A stretch of 64,000 bases of DNA from PWQG01 sp040882255. GTDB taxonomy: Bacteria > Pseudomonadota > Gammaproteobacteria > Pseudomonadales > Pseudohongiellaceae. The stretch lies in assembly GCA_040882255.1 (NCBI GenBank), contig JBBEBP010000019.1, positions 23,166-87,165 of the forward strand, read 5' to 3'. The stretch's first letter is position 1; each line of letters begins with the position of its first letter. Under the pieces are notes generated by a model that saw only the letters and a program-made list of their open reading frames with translations, made no database searches and was not told the origin of the DNA. Shown in pieces: positions 17,804-26,859 of this stretch. Made by a program: the position numbers and the translations under genes.

Positions 17804-19606
17804 CTAGTCGGGCAAGTCAGGTTTCCGTTCCAGAGCAGCGCGGACTCTTTCGGCGAGTTGGTGGCGCCGGTAAGGCTTGCGCAGGAGTTCGAACTGCGCC
17901 GTCGGGCCTTCGCCCATGAGGTCATCCTTTTCGGTGTAGCCGGAGGTCAGGAGCACCGGCAGTCCGGGCCGCGAGCGTTGTACTGCCTCTGCCAAGTCGA
18001 ATCCAGACATACCGCCGGGCATGACCACGTCGCTGAACAGAAGGTCGAATTCGCCGTCGTGTTGCAGCGCCGCGAGCGCCGCCTGAGCGTCCGGAACAGC
18101 GACCACCGCGTAGCCGAGGCTTTCGAGCTGGCTGGTCACATGCTGGCGCACGAGGTCGTTATCCTCAACCACGAGGATCCTCTTCGAGCCGTCCGAGACG
18201 GCCGCGGCGCGTGGAGCGCACACTTCTGGCGTACTGGCCTCTCCCGCCGCGCGCGGCAGGTAGAGTCTGACGGTCGTGCCCGCGCCGGGCTCGGAATCGA
18301 TGGCTACATGGCCCCCCGACTGATGGACGAAGCCATGGACCATGCTGAGGCCGAGTCCGCTGCCGTTGTCCACCGCCTTCGTTGTAAAGAAGGGCTCGAA
18401 CACATGCTCGAGTGTCTCGGGCGTCATTCCTGTGCCCGTGTCGTTCACCGCCAGCACAACGTACTGTCCGGGCTGAAGCCCTTCGTTCTCGGTCGGACCG
18501 TCATCGTCGATCGCGACGTTCGCGAGCTTGATCGTCAACGTGCCGCCATTCGGCATCGCGTCCCTCGCGTTGAGTGCCAGGTTCAGGAGCGCCGTCTCCA
18601 GCTCGGCCGGGTCCGCCATGCAGCGCCAAGGATCTGCCGTGCTCTCGATCGTCAAACCGATCGTCTCTCCGAGGCTCTGCCGCATCAGGCCTGCCATGCC
18701 CTGGAGCAGGTGCGGAACATCCAACGGCTGGGGGTGCAGCGGCTGCTGACGTGAGAAGGCGAGCAGGCGTCGTGTGGTTGTCGCACCGCGCCATCCAGCC
18801 GCGCTCGCCTGTTCAGCCAGACGTGCGAGCGCGGGTCTATCTGCCAGTTGCTCGTGCAGAGCTTCCAGATTTCCGAGCACGACTGTGAGCAGATTGTTGA
18901 AATCGTGCGCGATGCCAGCAGTAAGTTGTCCCACGGCCTTCATCTTTTGAGCTTGAGCAAGTCTGGCTTCGATTTCGCGGCGTTGCGCCACCTCTGCCTC
19001 GAGCTCTCGACTTCGATCAGCAACTCGGTGCTCGAGTGTATCATTCAGCGCTTGCAACTCGTCGTTAAGCCGAGCGGATTCCCGCAGTGCCTCCTGTAGC
19101 TGCACCGCTTTCACTTGAACTTCGCTGCGAGCCCGATCGAGTGTCGACGCCAATTCAGCCGCACGCTCACTCGCATTGTCCGCTGCTACTGCCTTGCTAT
19201 CGGCGACAGCGGCGGCCCTCTCCGCCTTCATCAATGAAAAAAGTACGGGGAAGCCTGCATCTTCTAGATCTGTTCGCGAAACACGCACCTGATCTCCCAG
19301 GAAGACGACCGCCGCTTCGTCGGCTTGGAAGACGTGAGCGACAGATCTCCTCCCAGAGTCAGGGTAGGCGACCTCTGCCCGAAACTCCGCTTCATGTTTG
19401 CATCGGTGGAGCAATTCTCGCCACGATGCACCGCCTGGCAGGGTTTGCCGGAACCCATGAGCGGGGCAGAAAACTCGAAGTTCAGGGTCCCTAATCAGTA
19501 TAAGGAGATCCTCAGCCCCCCAACAGCGCGCGAGTTCTGCCGCCGCTGTGGTGCGCACTGCGGCGGCTGCGAGCGTGTTCATCAGGTGGGGCACGCTGCG
19601 ACTCAT
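17804..19606 (-). CDS. Hybrid sensor histidine kinase with C-terminal receiver
   Basis: 600 residues from the ATG at 19606 (GGAG 4 bases before it); the frame continues further upstream into the FIST gene. Its order is an uncharacterised N-terminal input region, then a coiled coil (about 140-225), HisKA with IAHDFNNLL (His about 234), HATPase_c with LNLALNARDAMPNGG, NDTGTGM and GLGLSMVHGF, and a receiver near 480-595 with VVEDNDLVR and phospho-acceptor Asp in FSDVVMPGG. There is no transmembrane segment, so it is cytoplasmic. It starts 13 bases after the FIST gene and almost certainly shares its transcript. FIST-kinase pairs are a known arrangement for small-molecule sensing. Confidence 0.95.
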   Translation of the reverse strand: MSRSVPHLMNTLAAAAVRTTAAAELARCWGAEDLLILIRDPELRVFCPAHGFRQTLPGGASWRELLHRCKHEAEFRAEVAYPDSGRRSVAHVFQADEAAVVFLGDQVRVSRTDLEDAGFPVLFSLMKAERAAAVADSKAVAADNASERAAELASTLDRARSEVQVKAVQLQEALRESARLNDELQALNDTLEHRVADRSRELEAEVAQRREIEARLAQAQKMKAVGQLTAGIAHDFNNLLTVVLGNLEALHEQLADRPALARLAEQASAAGWRGATTTRRLLAFSRQQPLHPQPLDVPHLLQGMAGLMRQSLGETIGLTIESTADPWRCMADPAELETALLNLALNARDAMPNGGTLTIKLANVAIDDDGPTENEGLQPGQYVVLAVNDTGTGMTPETLEHVFEPFFTTKAVDNGSGLGLSMVHGFVHQSGGHVAIDSEPGAGTTVRLYLPRAAGEASTPEVCAPRAAAVSDGSKRILVVEDNDLVRQHVTSQLESLGYAVVAVPDAQAALAALQHDGEFDLLFSDVVMPGGMSGFDLAEAVQRSRPGLPVLLTSGYTEKDDLMGEGPTAQFELLRKPYRRHQLAERVRAALERKPDLPD

Positions 19607-19619
19607 ATCGCTCCATTCA

Positions 19620-20777
19620 CTATTCCGGAAAAACGCAAACGATTGCGGTGCAATTGTGAAACCCCTGAAATTGACCCTCCGCCCGCGCGAGCTGACCATG
19701 CGTGTTGCAACCGGTCATCGCTACGCCTCCCAGCCTGTCCTTCACGATTTCCAGCTCTGCGTCGAATTTCTCGCCGAGTCGCAGCCTCGTGGCCACGCAA
19801 TCAAAGAATAACGCAGCCTTCGGTCGATGTTCTCCCAATGCTAGAAGCGCTGAGTCGGTTGCCCGTGCCGCGGCGTCCAACGCTGATTTTTCCGACGTTC
19901 GCATGATCTGAACCACCGCGCCCATTGGGACCTCTGCGGCACAAAGGATTGAATCATCCAAACCGACGGAAAGAGGCACCCGGATGCGATGGCCAGAACT
20001 CGTGCTGATGCCGAGGACATTGTGTAGGAAGAAAGGAAGAGGCGCCGCGAGATCGAGCTTCTGCTTCGTGCGATCGGCATGCTCTTTGAAGGCTTCGAAG
20101 GCCGGCATACCGTTGAGGCTAAGGATACGCATACCATCCGTTTCGGTGACACGAAACCCTTCCGATGCAGGCTCCCAGCCGTGACCGACGCCCACACCAA
20201 TAGGCTTGACAGAAAGAATTTCGAGCGAGACGACTCCGTCTACAACAACATCTGTCCCTGCGAAAACGGCTGTGCGCTGAAACTGCGCGTTGTCACCGGC
20301 TCCACCGCCAAAGAACTGGTATTGACCTGATGTTGCCAGCGTCAACTTTTCAATCAGGACGTCTCCATGGCCGGCCAACGCATCAAACAACACGAGGGCG
20401 GTGCGATGAGGAAATGCGCCGTCTGATACTCCGCGGAACCCCGCCGCGATTTTCTGAGCCACCGCCGCCGGGGCCTTGCTCAAACCTGTGGCGGCACTCA
20501 CCGTGAACTGCATCTCTGGAGCACGGATCGCCATCACACACGCCAACCCTTCACCCCGGTGATCGCTCGTAAACTCCCCGGCCGACGACGCTCCTACGAT
20601 TACACCGCGCCCACACCTGTTGCGGAGTGCAGCAAGCAGCAGGGAATGGTCGTATCGCGGGGACGCAAATACAATAATCGCATCGGCATCGCCAAGCGAT
20701 GAACGAATCTGCGCTGCAAGATCGTGACCAGCTGCCGTGGGCTCATCAAGGGAAGTACAGGCAACCACCGTCTTCAT
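19620..20777 (-). CDS. FIST-domain sensory protein
   Basis: 385 residues. The N-terminal FIST domain includes VIVGASSAGEF and FFGGGAGDN. The C-terminal FIST_C domain has VPLSVGLDDSILCAAEVPMG and ends GCNTHGQLARAEGQFQGFHN. FIST domains are predicted to bind small ligands, possibly amino acids, and feed kinases or cyclases. The RBS AGGGAGG precedes the ATG. It is the first gene of a two-gene operon with the hybrid kinase downstream. No signal peptide is seen, so it is cytoplasmic. Confidence 0.93.
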   Translation of the reverse strand: MKTVVACTSLDEPTAAGHDLAAQIRSSLGDADAIIVFASPRYDHSLLLAALRNRCGRGVIVGASSAGEFTSDHRGEGLACVMAIRAPEMQFTVSAATGLSKAPAAVAQKIAAGFRGVSDGAFPHRTALVLFDALAGHGDVLIEKLTLATSGQYQFFGGGAGDNAQFQRTAVFAGTDVVVDGVVSLEILSVKPIGVGVGHGWEPASEGFRVTETDGMRILSLNGMPAFEAFKEHADRTKQKLDLAAPLPFFLHNVLGISTSSGHRIRVPLSVGLDDSILCAAEVPMGAVVQIMRTSEKSALDAAARATDSALLALGEHRPKAALFFDCVATRLRLGEKFDAELEIVKDRLGGVAMTGCNTHGQLARAEGQFQGFHNCTAIVCVFPE

Positions 20778-21048
20778 TCCAGACCTCCCTCGCAGACACG
20801 TGCGCCAAATTCATAGTCTGCTATCCGTCCGCGCCGCCGCTGACAGACTCAAGTATAGAGAGAACAAAAGGTATCACCCGATCAGGATAGTGTCCATTTT
20901 GGTGGTAGGCCAGCTGGGCATTGGCCTTTATACAGCCAGAACTCTCAGGAATTCCACTGTTTTTTATCCGCAACTAAGCGTAAGTGTGCGGCTATCACAC
21001 CCTGTCAGCCGGAAACCGCTTTCAAGATGTGATGGCCGGACGGTTACG

Positions 21049-21378
21049 CTTGTCGCCCAGGCCCTCGATGAAGGCGCTGGCCGGTATGATACAGCGGGAC
21101 TGCCGGAAAGGCCGGTATCCGGCCGATCGTGGTGTGTTGAGTTTATCAGAGCGGGTATTGAAGCTGGTGTACTTCGATGGCTTCAGGGTGTCGCGGTCCA
21201 GCAGCAGCCACCAGGTGGCATCAGCCAGGCCTCGACCGTCCTCGGATTCCCGCACGATGGAGATTGTGCTAGCAGGTGAAACGTCCCTGGACCAACGCAT
21301 ACCATCCAGTTTGACGCCAACGACCTCCATCAGTTGGCGCACTTCAGGGCTGTCGGTGAGATTGTAGCGCCCGCACAT
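21049..21378 (-). pseudogene. SRAP 5' fragment, copy C
   Basis: Matches residues 1-110 of the intact SRAP protein (MCGRYNLTDSPEVRQLMEVVG to FIEGLGDK), then runs into unrelated sequence and stops at 21022. It keeps Cys2 and Glu105 but lacks the His motif. Substitutions relative to the intact copy are few, so the truncation is fairly recent. Confidence 0.9.
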
Positions 21379-21511
21379 CCATTGCATTCCAGTGAGAAAG
21401 GGATTGAGCCAAAGTATCAGGAGGGCGACTGAGCTGAAAGAAACTCATTGAAAAGGCCCGGTCGGAACTCGACCGGGCCACAGCCAGCCCGACGCGCTTC
21501 CTGCTGGTAAT
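21379..21511 (-). repeat. SRAP leader element, copy 2
   Basis: Same leader as before the intact gene. The perfect 10-bp stem with GAACT loop is at 21455-21479. On the minus strand the stem is followed by TTTT, giving a short intrinsic-terminator form. Similarity to the other two copies stops at about 21511. Confidence 0.8.
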
Positions 21512-21648
21512 AGTGTTTGGGCCCTGTCGATAAGCGAAGACTAGACTACAGGTGGATGTCGCTAACCCATCGTGTGAGCTACATCAGGGGTCACCGACAG
21601 CCATGACTGAATACCTATTGTAGAGGGCGGGTTTCAAGGAGCATTGGC

Positions 21649-22135
21649 ATGAAGAGATTATTCATCATCACTCTAGTGGTGTTTCTGCAGCCCGCATGGG
21701 CAGCGGAATCCGAATACAATCGGGATGACTGGGAGCACTGGGAGGACTTTGACCAGGATTGCCAGAATACCCGACACGAGCTGCTGATTAGCCGCAGCCT
21801 GGCAGGGACCGTTCACCGGTGAAGTCTACACACGGGCTTCACAGGTTCAGGTTGACTACATAATAGCCCTGCGATACGCCCACGAGTACGGGGGCACTTC
21901 TTGGTCGCCGTTACTGAAAAAGGTTTTCGCGAATGACCCCGAAAACCTGCTGATCGTGGAGGGCAGCGAGAACCCGTCAAAGGGATGGAGAGGACCGAGT
22001 GAGTACATGCCGCTGGATCGCAGCTACCACTGTGAATACGCCAGGCAGTGGCTTCACCTGATCAGGAAGTACGAATTGGATGTTCCTGGGTTCGATAGGC
22101 TATCGACCACGGGTCTACTCAGTCGATGTCGGTAG
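21649..22135 (+). pseudogene. Broken secreted HNH-type (DUF1524-like) nuclease gene
   Basis: The ATG at 21649 opens a frame with a signal peptide (MKRLFIITLVVFLQPAWA) and the conserved NRDDWEHWEDFDQDCQNTRHE start of secreted HNH nucleases, but it stops at 21822. The remainder continues in another frame from about 21813 (PFTGEVYTRASQ) to 22135. About 30-40 residues of the family's middle are missing at the junction, and the catalytic DH of the HNH motif reads VDYIIAL, with His replaced by Tyr. Both lesions indicate an inactive gene. Confidence 0.8.
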
Positions 22136-22194
22136 ATCCGCCACTACGATAGACCTTTAGCTCCCATATGTGCTGATGTCTCTATCCTGCACGA

Positions 22195-22262
22195 CTTACT
22201 CTACTCATCCCAGTGGCTTGGCTTACCGATCGGAGTCATCAGCTGATCCAGCCTTATCTGCG
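22195..22262 (-). pseudogene. SRAP 3'-end remnant
   Basis: On the minus strand this reads LDQLMTPIGKPSHWDE and a stop, matching DQLLTPIGKPSQWNE near the end of the intact SRAP protein. It could be the 3' end of the copy whose 5' part lies at 23806-24018, with DNA now in between. Only about 65 bases are recognisable. Confidence 0.65.
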
Positions 22263-22611
22263 GCTGCGCCTCCTCCAGAACCTTCCCACGACAGTCCCGA
22301 GGTGTTTAAAGCTGCCTCACTCTTAGGCTCGGAGGTGTCAACAGGACTAGAATAAATCATAAGATACGATAAGTTGACCTGTAATTGCGACGAAATAATT
22401 AGCGGGTACGTTGAAGTTGTTATTAGACTAAGAGTTACTTGTACGATCATACAATTTGTACTGGAAACCTAGGTAAGAGAGATCAACCGCGTCTCGAAAT
22501 AGTGATTCTATAGGACTCAATTAAATAGCCTATGAAGCGACTGAGCTACACCTACACGTTATTGAAATATAGATACTAAACTTACCGATAGCTTAGCATG
22601 GAGTATTGCAC

Positions 22612-23304
22612 ATGAAGCTCGCATCACTCGGAATAACATTCATGTTGTTGATATTTACGTCACAATCTTACGCACAGAACGCTAGATCGGAGCTAGAAGA
22701 TATATCATTGATACAGGAGAGTTTTCGATCAAATACAATTAGCGGCGTTGGAGGTGAGAGTCCACGTTTATTGTTGATGGTTACAATGCGCGATTTAGAC
22801 AGACACGGTCTAGAATACATTGGTTTGGACCCGCAACGAGATGCTGAGGCAATAGAGAGGCTATCCAGCGTAGAATTTGAGAATATTGAGAGAGAGGCTG
22901 TCGAACCTTATATGAATGAAATATGTTCCAGTATTGAATCTGGAAATTCAAGCGCAGTTGAGCTGGCGGCTCTATACATGAGAGCAGAAAATGCTCAAGA
23001 GCAAGCTATAGCCGAAAAGTATGAGGCTTTTTGGGCAGCATTGAGCCCTGCTGGCCAAGCTAGTATAGAGAAGAATGATTCGGAAGTGCAAGTCTTATCG
23101 GCACCTATCTCGTTTTTCTATGATTTTAAGCCGTGTTCGAGCCACACTGAGAAATTGGAGTTGTTAGGTTTCATTCACTCAGACGATGGCAACTCCGAAT
23201 CTCGGTCCGCTTCCTCAAAAATCTGTTTAATTCCTAGCACTACCCTTTCTCTCTCTGGTTCAATAGAAAGGATAAGCACATCTACTTCCTCGCCTACTTT
23301 GTAG
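22612..23304 (+). CDS. Secreted protein of unknown function
   Basis: 230 residues from the Met with GGAG 8 bases upstream; another Met lies 2 codons earlier. It has a clear signal peptide, MKLASLGITFMLLIFTSQSYA. The mature part is helical and acidic, with a possible heme-free helical bundle and Cys pairs too far apart to assign. I do not recognise a family. The last 43 codons lie antisense to the end of the S1-domain gene, and this tail is Ser/Thr-rich, so the ancestral protein may have ended near 23180. Codon use is more AT-rich than most neighbours, suggesting transfer. Confidence 0.6.
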   Translation: MKLASLGITFMLLIFTSQSYAQNARSELEDISLIQESFRSNTISGVGGESPRLLLMVTMRDLDRHGLEYIGLDPQRDAEAIERLSSVEFENIEREAVEPYMNEICSSIESGNSSAVELAALYMRAENAQEQAIAEKYEAFWAALSPAGQASIEKNDSEVQVLSAPISFFYDFKPCSSHTEKLELLGFIHSDDGNSESRSASSKICLIPSTTLSLSGSIERISTSTSSPTL

Positions 23305-23486
23305 CTACTAAGGGTCTTTTCTTCGGATTCACACGAATACAAATCATTTATATGTACTATCCCATAGATATTGGAATTTAAATCGACCAGCAAACCATAA
23401 TCAGTAATCTTCGAAATTGAACCCGATATTATCTCACCTCTACGGTGTTCTTTTTTAAAGATTTCCCAAGCGTTATTAGATTGCAT
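23175..23486 (-). CDS. Stand-alone S1 RNA-binding domain protein
   Basis: 103 residues made almost entirely of one S1 domain (about 15-87; GEIISGSISKITDYGLLVDL, IYGIVHINDLY, VGEEVDVLILSIEPERERV, LGIKQ). The sequence is very close in style to the internal repeats of ribosomal protein S1, which usually has four to six. Here only one remains, with a short basic N-terminus and an acidic tail. It may act as a small RNA chaperone or translation modulator. Its 3' end overlaps the oppositely oriented secreted-protein gene by 130 bases. Confidence 0.8.
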   Translation of the reverse strand: MQSNNAWEIFKKEHRRGEIISGSISKITDYGLLVDLNSNIYGIVHINDLYSCESEEKTLSSYKVGEEVDVLILSIEPERERVVLGIKQIFEEADRDSELPSSE

Positions 23487-23547
23487 GGATTCTACCCCGA
23501 TCTACGGAAACTGCAGAGAAGTCTCATAATAGCTGAAAGGAGTGTTT

Positions 23548-23660
23548 ATGTCGAAGCGAAGAAATTACAGTTCTGAGTTCAAGCAATACGCCGTGGAGTA
23601 GGCCCGTCAGCCAAGGATCAGTTACGCTCAGGTAGCTCGGGTAGTGTAAAGAATCTTTCG
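23548..23660 (+). mobile_element. IS3-family OrfA remnant
   Basis: Reads MSKRRNYSSEFKQYAVE then a stop, followed by ARQPRISYAQVARVV and another stop. This is the N-terminal helix-turn-helix of an IS3-type OrfA with at least two nonsense changes. The rest of the element is missing. Confidence 0.8.
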
Positions 23661-23805
23661 CACTTTTCTCTGGGCGGAGCTCCTCAAGCGGTGATTTCCT
23701 CCTGCTCTTCCAGATCCTGTTTGTGCAGCCACTCCATGCTCAGGTAGCGCTTGGTGCCCCAAAAATATTGTCCGCCGGGTGGGTCAAATAATTTTGTCCG
23801 TTGAC

Positions 23806-24018
23806 AGTGTACCGCGATGGTCGCAAGGTGTCGCGGTCCAGCAGCAGCCACCAGGTGGCAGCAGCCAGGCCTCGACCGTCCTCGGATTCCCGCACGATGG
23901 AGATTGTGCTAGCCGGTGATACGTCCCTGGACCAACGTATGCCATCCAGTTTGACGCCAACAATTTCCATCAGTTGGCGCACTTCAGGACTATCGATGAC
24001 GTTGTAGCGACCGCACAT
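23806..24018 (-). pseudogene. SRAP 5' fragment, copy D
   Basis: Encodes residues 1-71 of the SRAP protein (MCGRYNVIDS to DTLRPSRYT), then breaks into unrelated sequence containing TGTCAACGGAC, which resembles an IS end. It is nearly identical to the intact copy over this span. Leader and hairpin are preserved upstream. Confidence 0.9.
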
Positions 24019-24190
24019 TCATTGCATTCCAGTGAGAAAGGGCTCGAGCTAGAGTATCAGGAGCGCGACTAAGCCGAAAGAAGGTCATTAAAAAATGGCC
24101 CGGTCGGAACTCGACCGGGCCACAGCCAGCCCGACGCGCTTCCTGCTGGTAATAAGGTTGTAGTACATTTTCACGATTTTCGCCACTTGG
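24019..24190 (-). repeat. SRAP leader element, copy 3
   Basis: The perfect 10-bp stem with GAACT loop lies at 24097-24121. On the minus strand it is followed by ATTTTTT, a good intrinsic-terminator shape oriented toward the SRAP fragment. The segment on its far side (24122-24190) matches 14198-14272 nearly base for base. Confidence 0.8.
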
Positions 24191-24386
24191 CGGGCAATGG
24201 CCACTGACTCACTTATTCGGGTATCCGAACAATTCAGACCACTTTTACCGGCACATCAACTCATCTAAGCTCCCCGGAGAACCCGCGCCTACCGGAACAA
24301 AAATGCCCACGTTGATTTACAGCGTTTAGAGAACTAGGGGCTTGCCACATGCAGTAAATCTTGCACAGCATTGCACCACCTCAAGA

Positions 24387-26834
24387 CTACTCATCGCGTA
24401 GAGATTGAACCGGATCCGATGTCGCGACGTTGGTGCTGTGAACTATCACGGTACATACTGCGAGCAACACCGTGAAGGCGACAACCGAAATATAGACGAG
24501 GACCGGTATCTCCACACGCGACGAGAACTGGCCAAGGTAGTAATCAGCTATCCACCATGCAAAGAACACAGCGATCGTGCAAGCCAGAAGAACCGGCTTA
24601 ACAAAACTGACAGTTAACAGCTTGACGATGGAGCCTACCGACGCACCCAGCACCTTGCGAATTCCGATTTCCTTGGTACGCTGCTGCGTTGAGAAGAACG
24701 CCAGGGCATAGAGACCCAATGCAGCAATCAGGACCGTCAATACAGCGGCAAATTGAGAAGCCCGATTGATGCCATTAGTCTCTTCCCGAACCATACTGTC
24801 ATAGATCTGCTCGTAGAACTGCCGGTCGATTGGCACATCAGGGCGGTGTCTGTCCCACACGGTATCGATGTGGGACAGCGCCTCGTCGCGTTGCGCGGGA
24901 TCGAGGCGAATGAGGAGACTGCGCGTGGGCCGATCGGTTCCTCTGAGCACCGAAGTTGAACGCATGGCGTCCTCAAGTCCACCGGACAAGCGGAACTCGT
25001 TGGTGACTCCGATAATCCGAAAGGTGAGATTGGCGACCGTCAGCAGTTCGTCGAGCGCGGCCTCACTCGACGCAAAACCGAAATTGCGGACCGCCGCCGT
25101 GGTGATAAGGACTCCGTAAGTCTGTTCCGGGTCCGGCTGTCCGGCCGGCATGAAATCGGCTGGGAAGTCGCTGGAGAAGTTCCTGCCTGCCAACAGCTCA
25201 ATCTGCATCGCCTCAAGGTAGTGCTCGTCCACGCCTAAATGACTGATAGTCCGAAGCTCATCTTGCTCCCAGCCGGGCCGCCCCCAGGGGTTGTAACCTC
25301 CGTTATTCGGTGGCGCGGCGTCTGCACGCCCCACTGCCCTGATGCCGGGATGGCTAGCCAATTCGTCCACCATGGCCTGGTAGCCAAATTGATTGGGGCT
25401 ACTCGGACTGTAACGGGTATCCAGGACGATCAGATTACCGCGATTAAAGCCCGGGTCCACCTCCTTGAGATGCTTGACCTGCAGATTGACGCCAATGGCG
25501 AAGATGACAACCACGACCGCGAACCCGAACTGTACAACGGTCAGTCCAGCCCGGAACCAGCGGCTAGAGCGACCACCGTCCCGCTTCCCGCTGATTGCGG
25601 CGATCGGCTGATAGCGGGACATTTTCAGCGCGGGCAGAAGTCCAGACAGGAGGCCAACCGTCACGGCGAACAGCAGTATCCATATGATCTGTGAAGACTG
25701 CAGCATCGAACCGAAGGTGAATGCGGTGCCCGTCAGCGCTGTGTACGGAGGCACAAGCAGATACACGACTGGCAGTGCCACCAGGAATGCCAGCATGGTC
25801 AGCAGCACAGCTTCAGCCAAAAACTGCGCCAGCAGGTCTCCCCGACTTGCGCCCAGTGTCTTGCGGACACCGATCTCCCGACCCCGCTGCTGCATCTGCG
25901 CCAGGGACAGATTGGCGAAATTGATACAGGAACTCACCAGGATCAGCACAGCAAACAGGGACAGCCCGCCCAGCACGATGCGCCGGCCGTAATCGGCCGG
26001 GCCGAAGCCTTGCCGGGGAGAAAGATAGATGTCCGCCAGTGGCTCAAGATCCAGCGCGTGCTCATACTGCCTTACAAACGATTGTTGCTGCTCGGGAACA
26101 TTACGGTCAATGAAGTTAGGCAGATCCTGGCGAAGTGATTCAGCCGCGGCAGGACCAGGGATGACCAGGTAGGCCATAGTCCCGCCGAAGCCAACCCAGG
26201 TTGATCCATTCATGAAAGATTCGCCAGCAACCTGCCTTGCTGTTGCGACCCCTATCATCATCTCGATATCCAGATGCGTATTGGGGGGCAGATCCCGGTA
26301 GATCCCCGTCACCTGCACCTCCAAGCGGCTATTCAATGTAAGGGTTTCCCCTAATGGATCTGTGTCACCAAAATACTTCCTCGCTGCGCTTTCACTTATA
26401 ACGATCGTATTCGGCCGGTCCAGCGCAGTCTCGCGATCACCGCGCAGGAAATCGAACGAGAACATCGACAGAAAGGCTGGCTCTACCCAGTGGTAATCGT
26501 TCGGGGAGGAAAACTCACCATAGGTGAACAGCCCGTTGTCGGACCGTATCTTGGCAGCCTGTTCGATTTGCCCGTAGTCCTTCAGCAGCGGGTTGAAGAC
26601 CCCCTCGGCAATCTGGTCGCTGTCGATCCGTTGGTCCGTGGTCAGGCTGGTCACCAATCGGTAGATGTTCTGCCAGTTGTCGAAATGACGGTCATAACTG
26701 GTCGTATACTGGACATGCATCAGGACCAGTATGCTGCAGATAAGACCGAGCGACAGGCTCAGCACCTTGATCGCCGTGAAGCCGGGTTGACGGCGCAAAG
26801 TGCGTAGCGTCACCAACAGGTAATTCTTGATCAT
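24387..26834 (-). CDS. MacB-like FtsX-type ABC transporter permease
   Basis: 815 residues. It carries an N-terminal helix (LSLSLGLICSILVLMHV), a large periplasmic MacB core domain, three helices with the FtsX motif RGREIGVRKTLGASRGDLLAQFL, a second periplasmic segment, and a second FtsX block with RTKEIGIRKVLGASVGSIVKLL. This two-repeat form acts with a separate ATPase and a membrane-fusion protein to move substrates from the periplasm outward by mechanotransmission. It is last in the four-gene leftward set with the adaptor, ATPase and lipoprotein; the ATPase ends 26 bases upstream. RBS GGAGGTGC precedes the ATG. Confidence 0.93.
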   Translation of the reverse strand: MIKNYLLVTLRTLRRQPGFTAIKVLSLSLGLICSILVLMHVQYTTSYDRHFDNWQNIYRLVTSLTTDQRIDSDQIAEGVFNPLLKDYGQIEQAAKIRSDNGLFTYGEFSSPNDYHWVEPAFLSMFSFDFLRGDRETALDRPNTIVISESAARKYFGDTDPLGETLTLNSRLEVQVTGIYRDLPPNTHLDIEMMIGVATARQVAGESFMNGSTWVGFGGTMAYLVIPGPAAAESLRQDLPNFIDRNVPEQQQSFVRQYEHALDLEPLADIYLSPRQGFGPADYGRRIVLGGLSLFAVLILVSSCINFANLSLAQMQQRGREIGVRKTLGASRGDLLAQFLAEAVLLTMLAFLVALPVVYLLVPPYTALTGTAFTFGSMLQSSQIIWILLFAVTVGLLSGLLPALKMSRYQPIAAISGKRDGGRSSRWFRAGLTVVQFGFAVVVVIFAIGVNLQVKHLKEVDPGFNRGNLIVLDTRYSPSSPNQFGYQAMVDELASHPGIRAVGRADAAPPNNGGYNPWGRPGWEQDELRTISHLGVDEHYLEAMQIELLAGRNFSSDFPADFMPAGQPDPEQTYGVLITTAAVRNFGFASSEAALDELLTVANLTFRIIGVTNEFRLSGGLEDAMRSTSVLRGTDRPTRSLLIRLDPAQRDEALSHIDTVWDRHRPDVPIDRQFYEQIYDSMVREETNGINRASQFAAVLTVLIAALGLYALAFFSTQQRTKEIGIRKVLGASVGSIVKLLTVSFVKPVLLACTIAVFFAWWIADYYLGQFSSRVEIPVLVYISVVAFTVLLAVCTVIVHSTNVATSDPVQSLRDE

Positions 26835-26859
26835 AGGAGCACCTCCAGCCTGTGCGCTG

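Noticed and set aside
4114..24348. A 16-base sequence (GTGGCAAGCCCCTAGT) at 4114-4129 recurs inverted at 24333-24348, suggesting element ends.
   Set aside because: An inverted 16-base match is expected about 0.5 times by chance in 64 kb (64000 squared, halved, over 4 to the 16th). The flanks show no further similarity.
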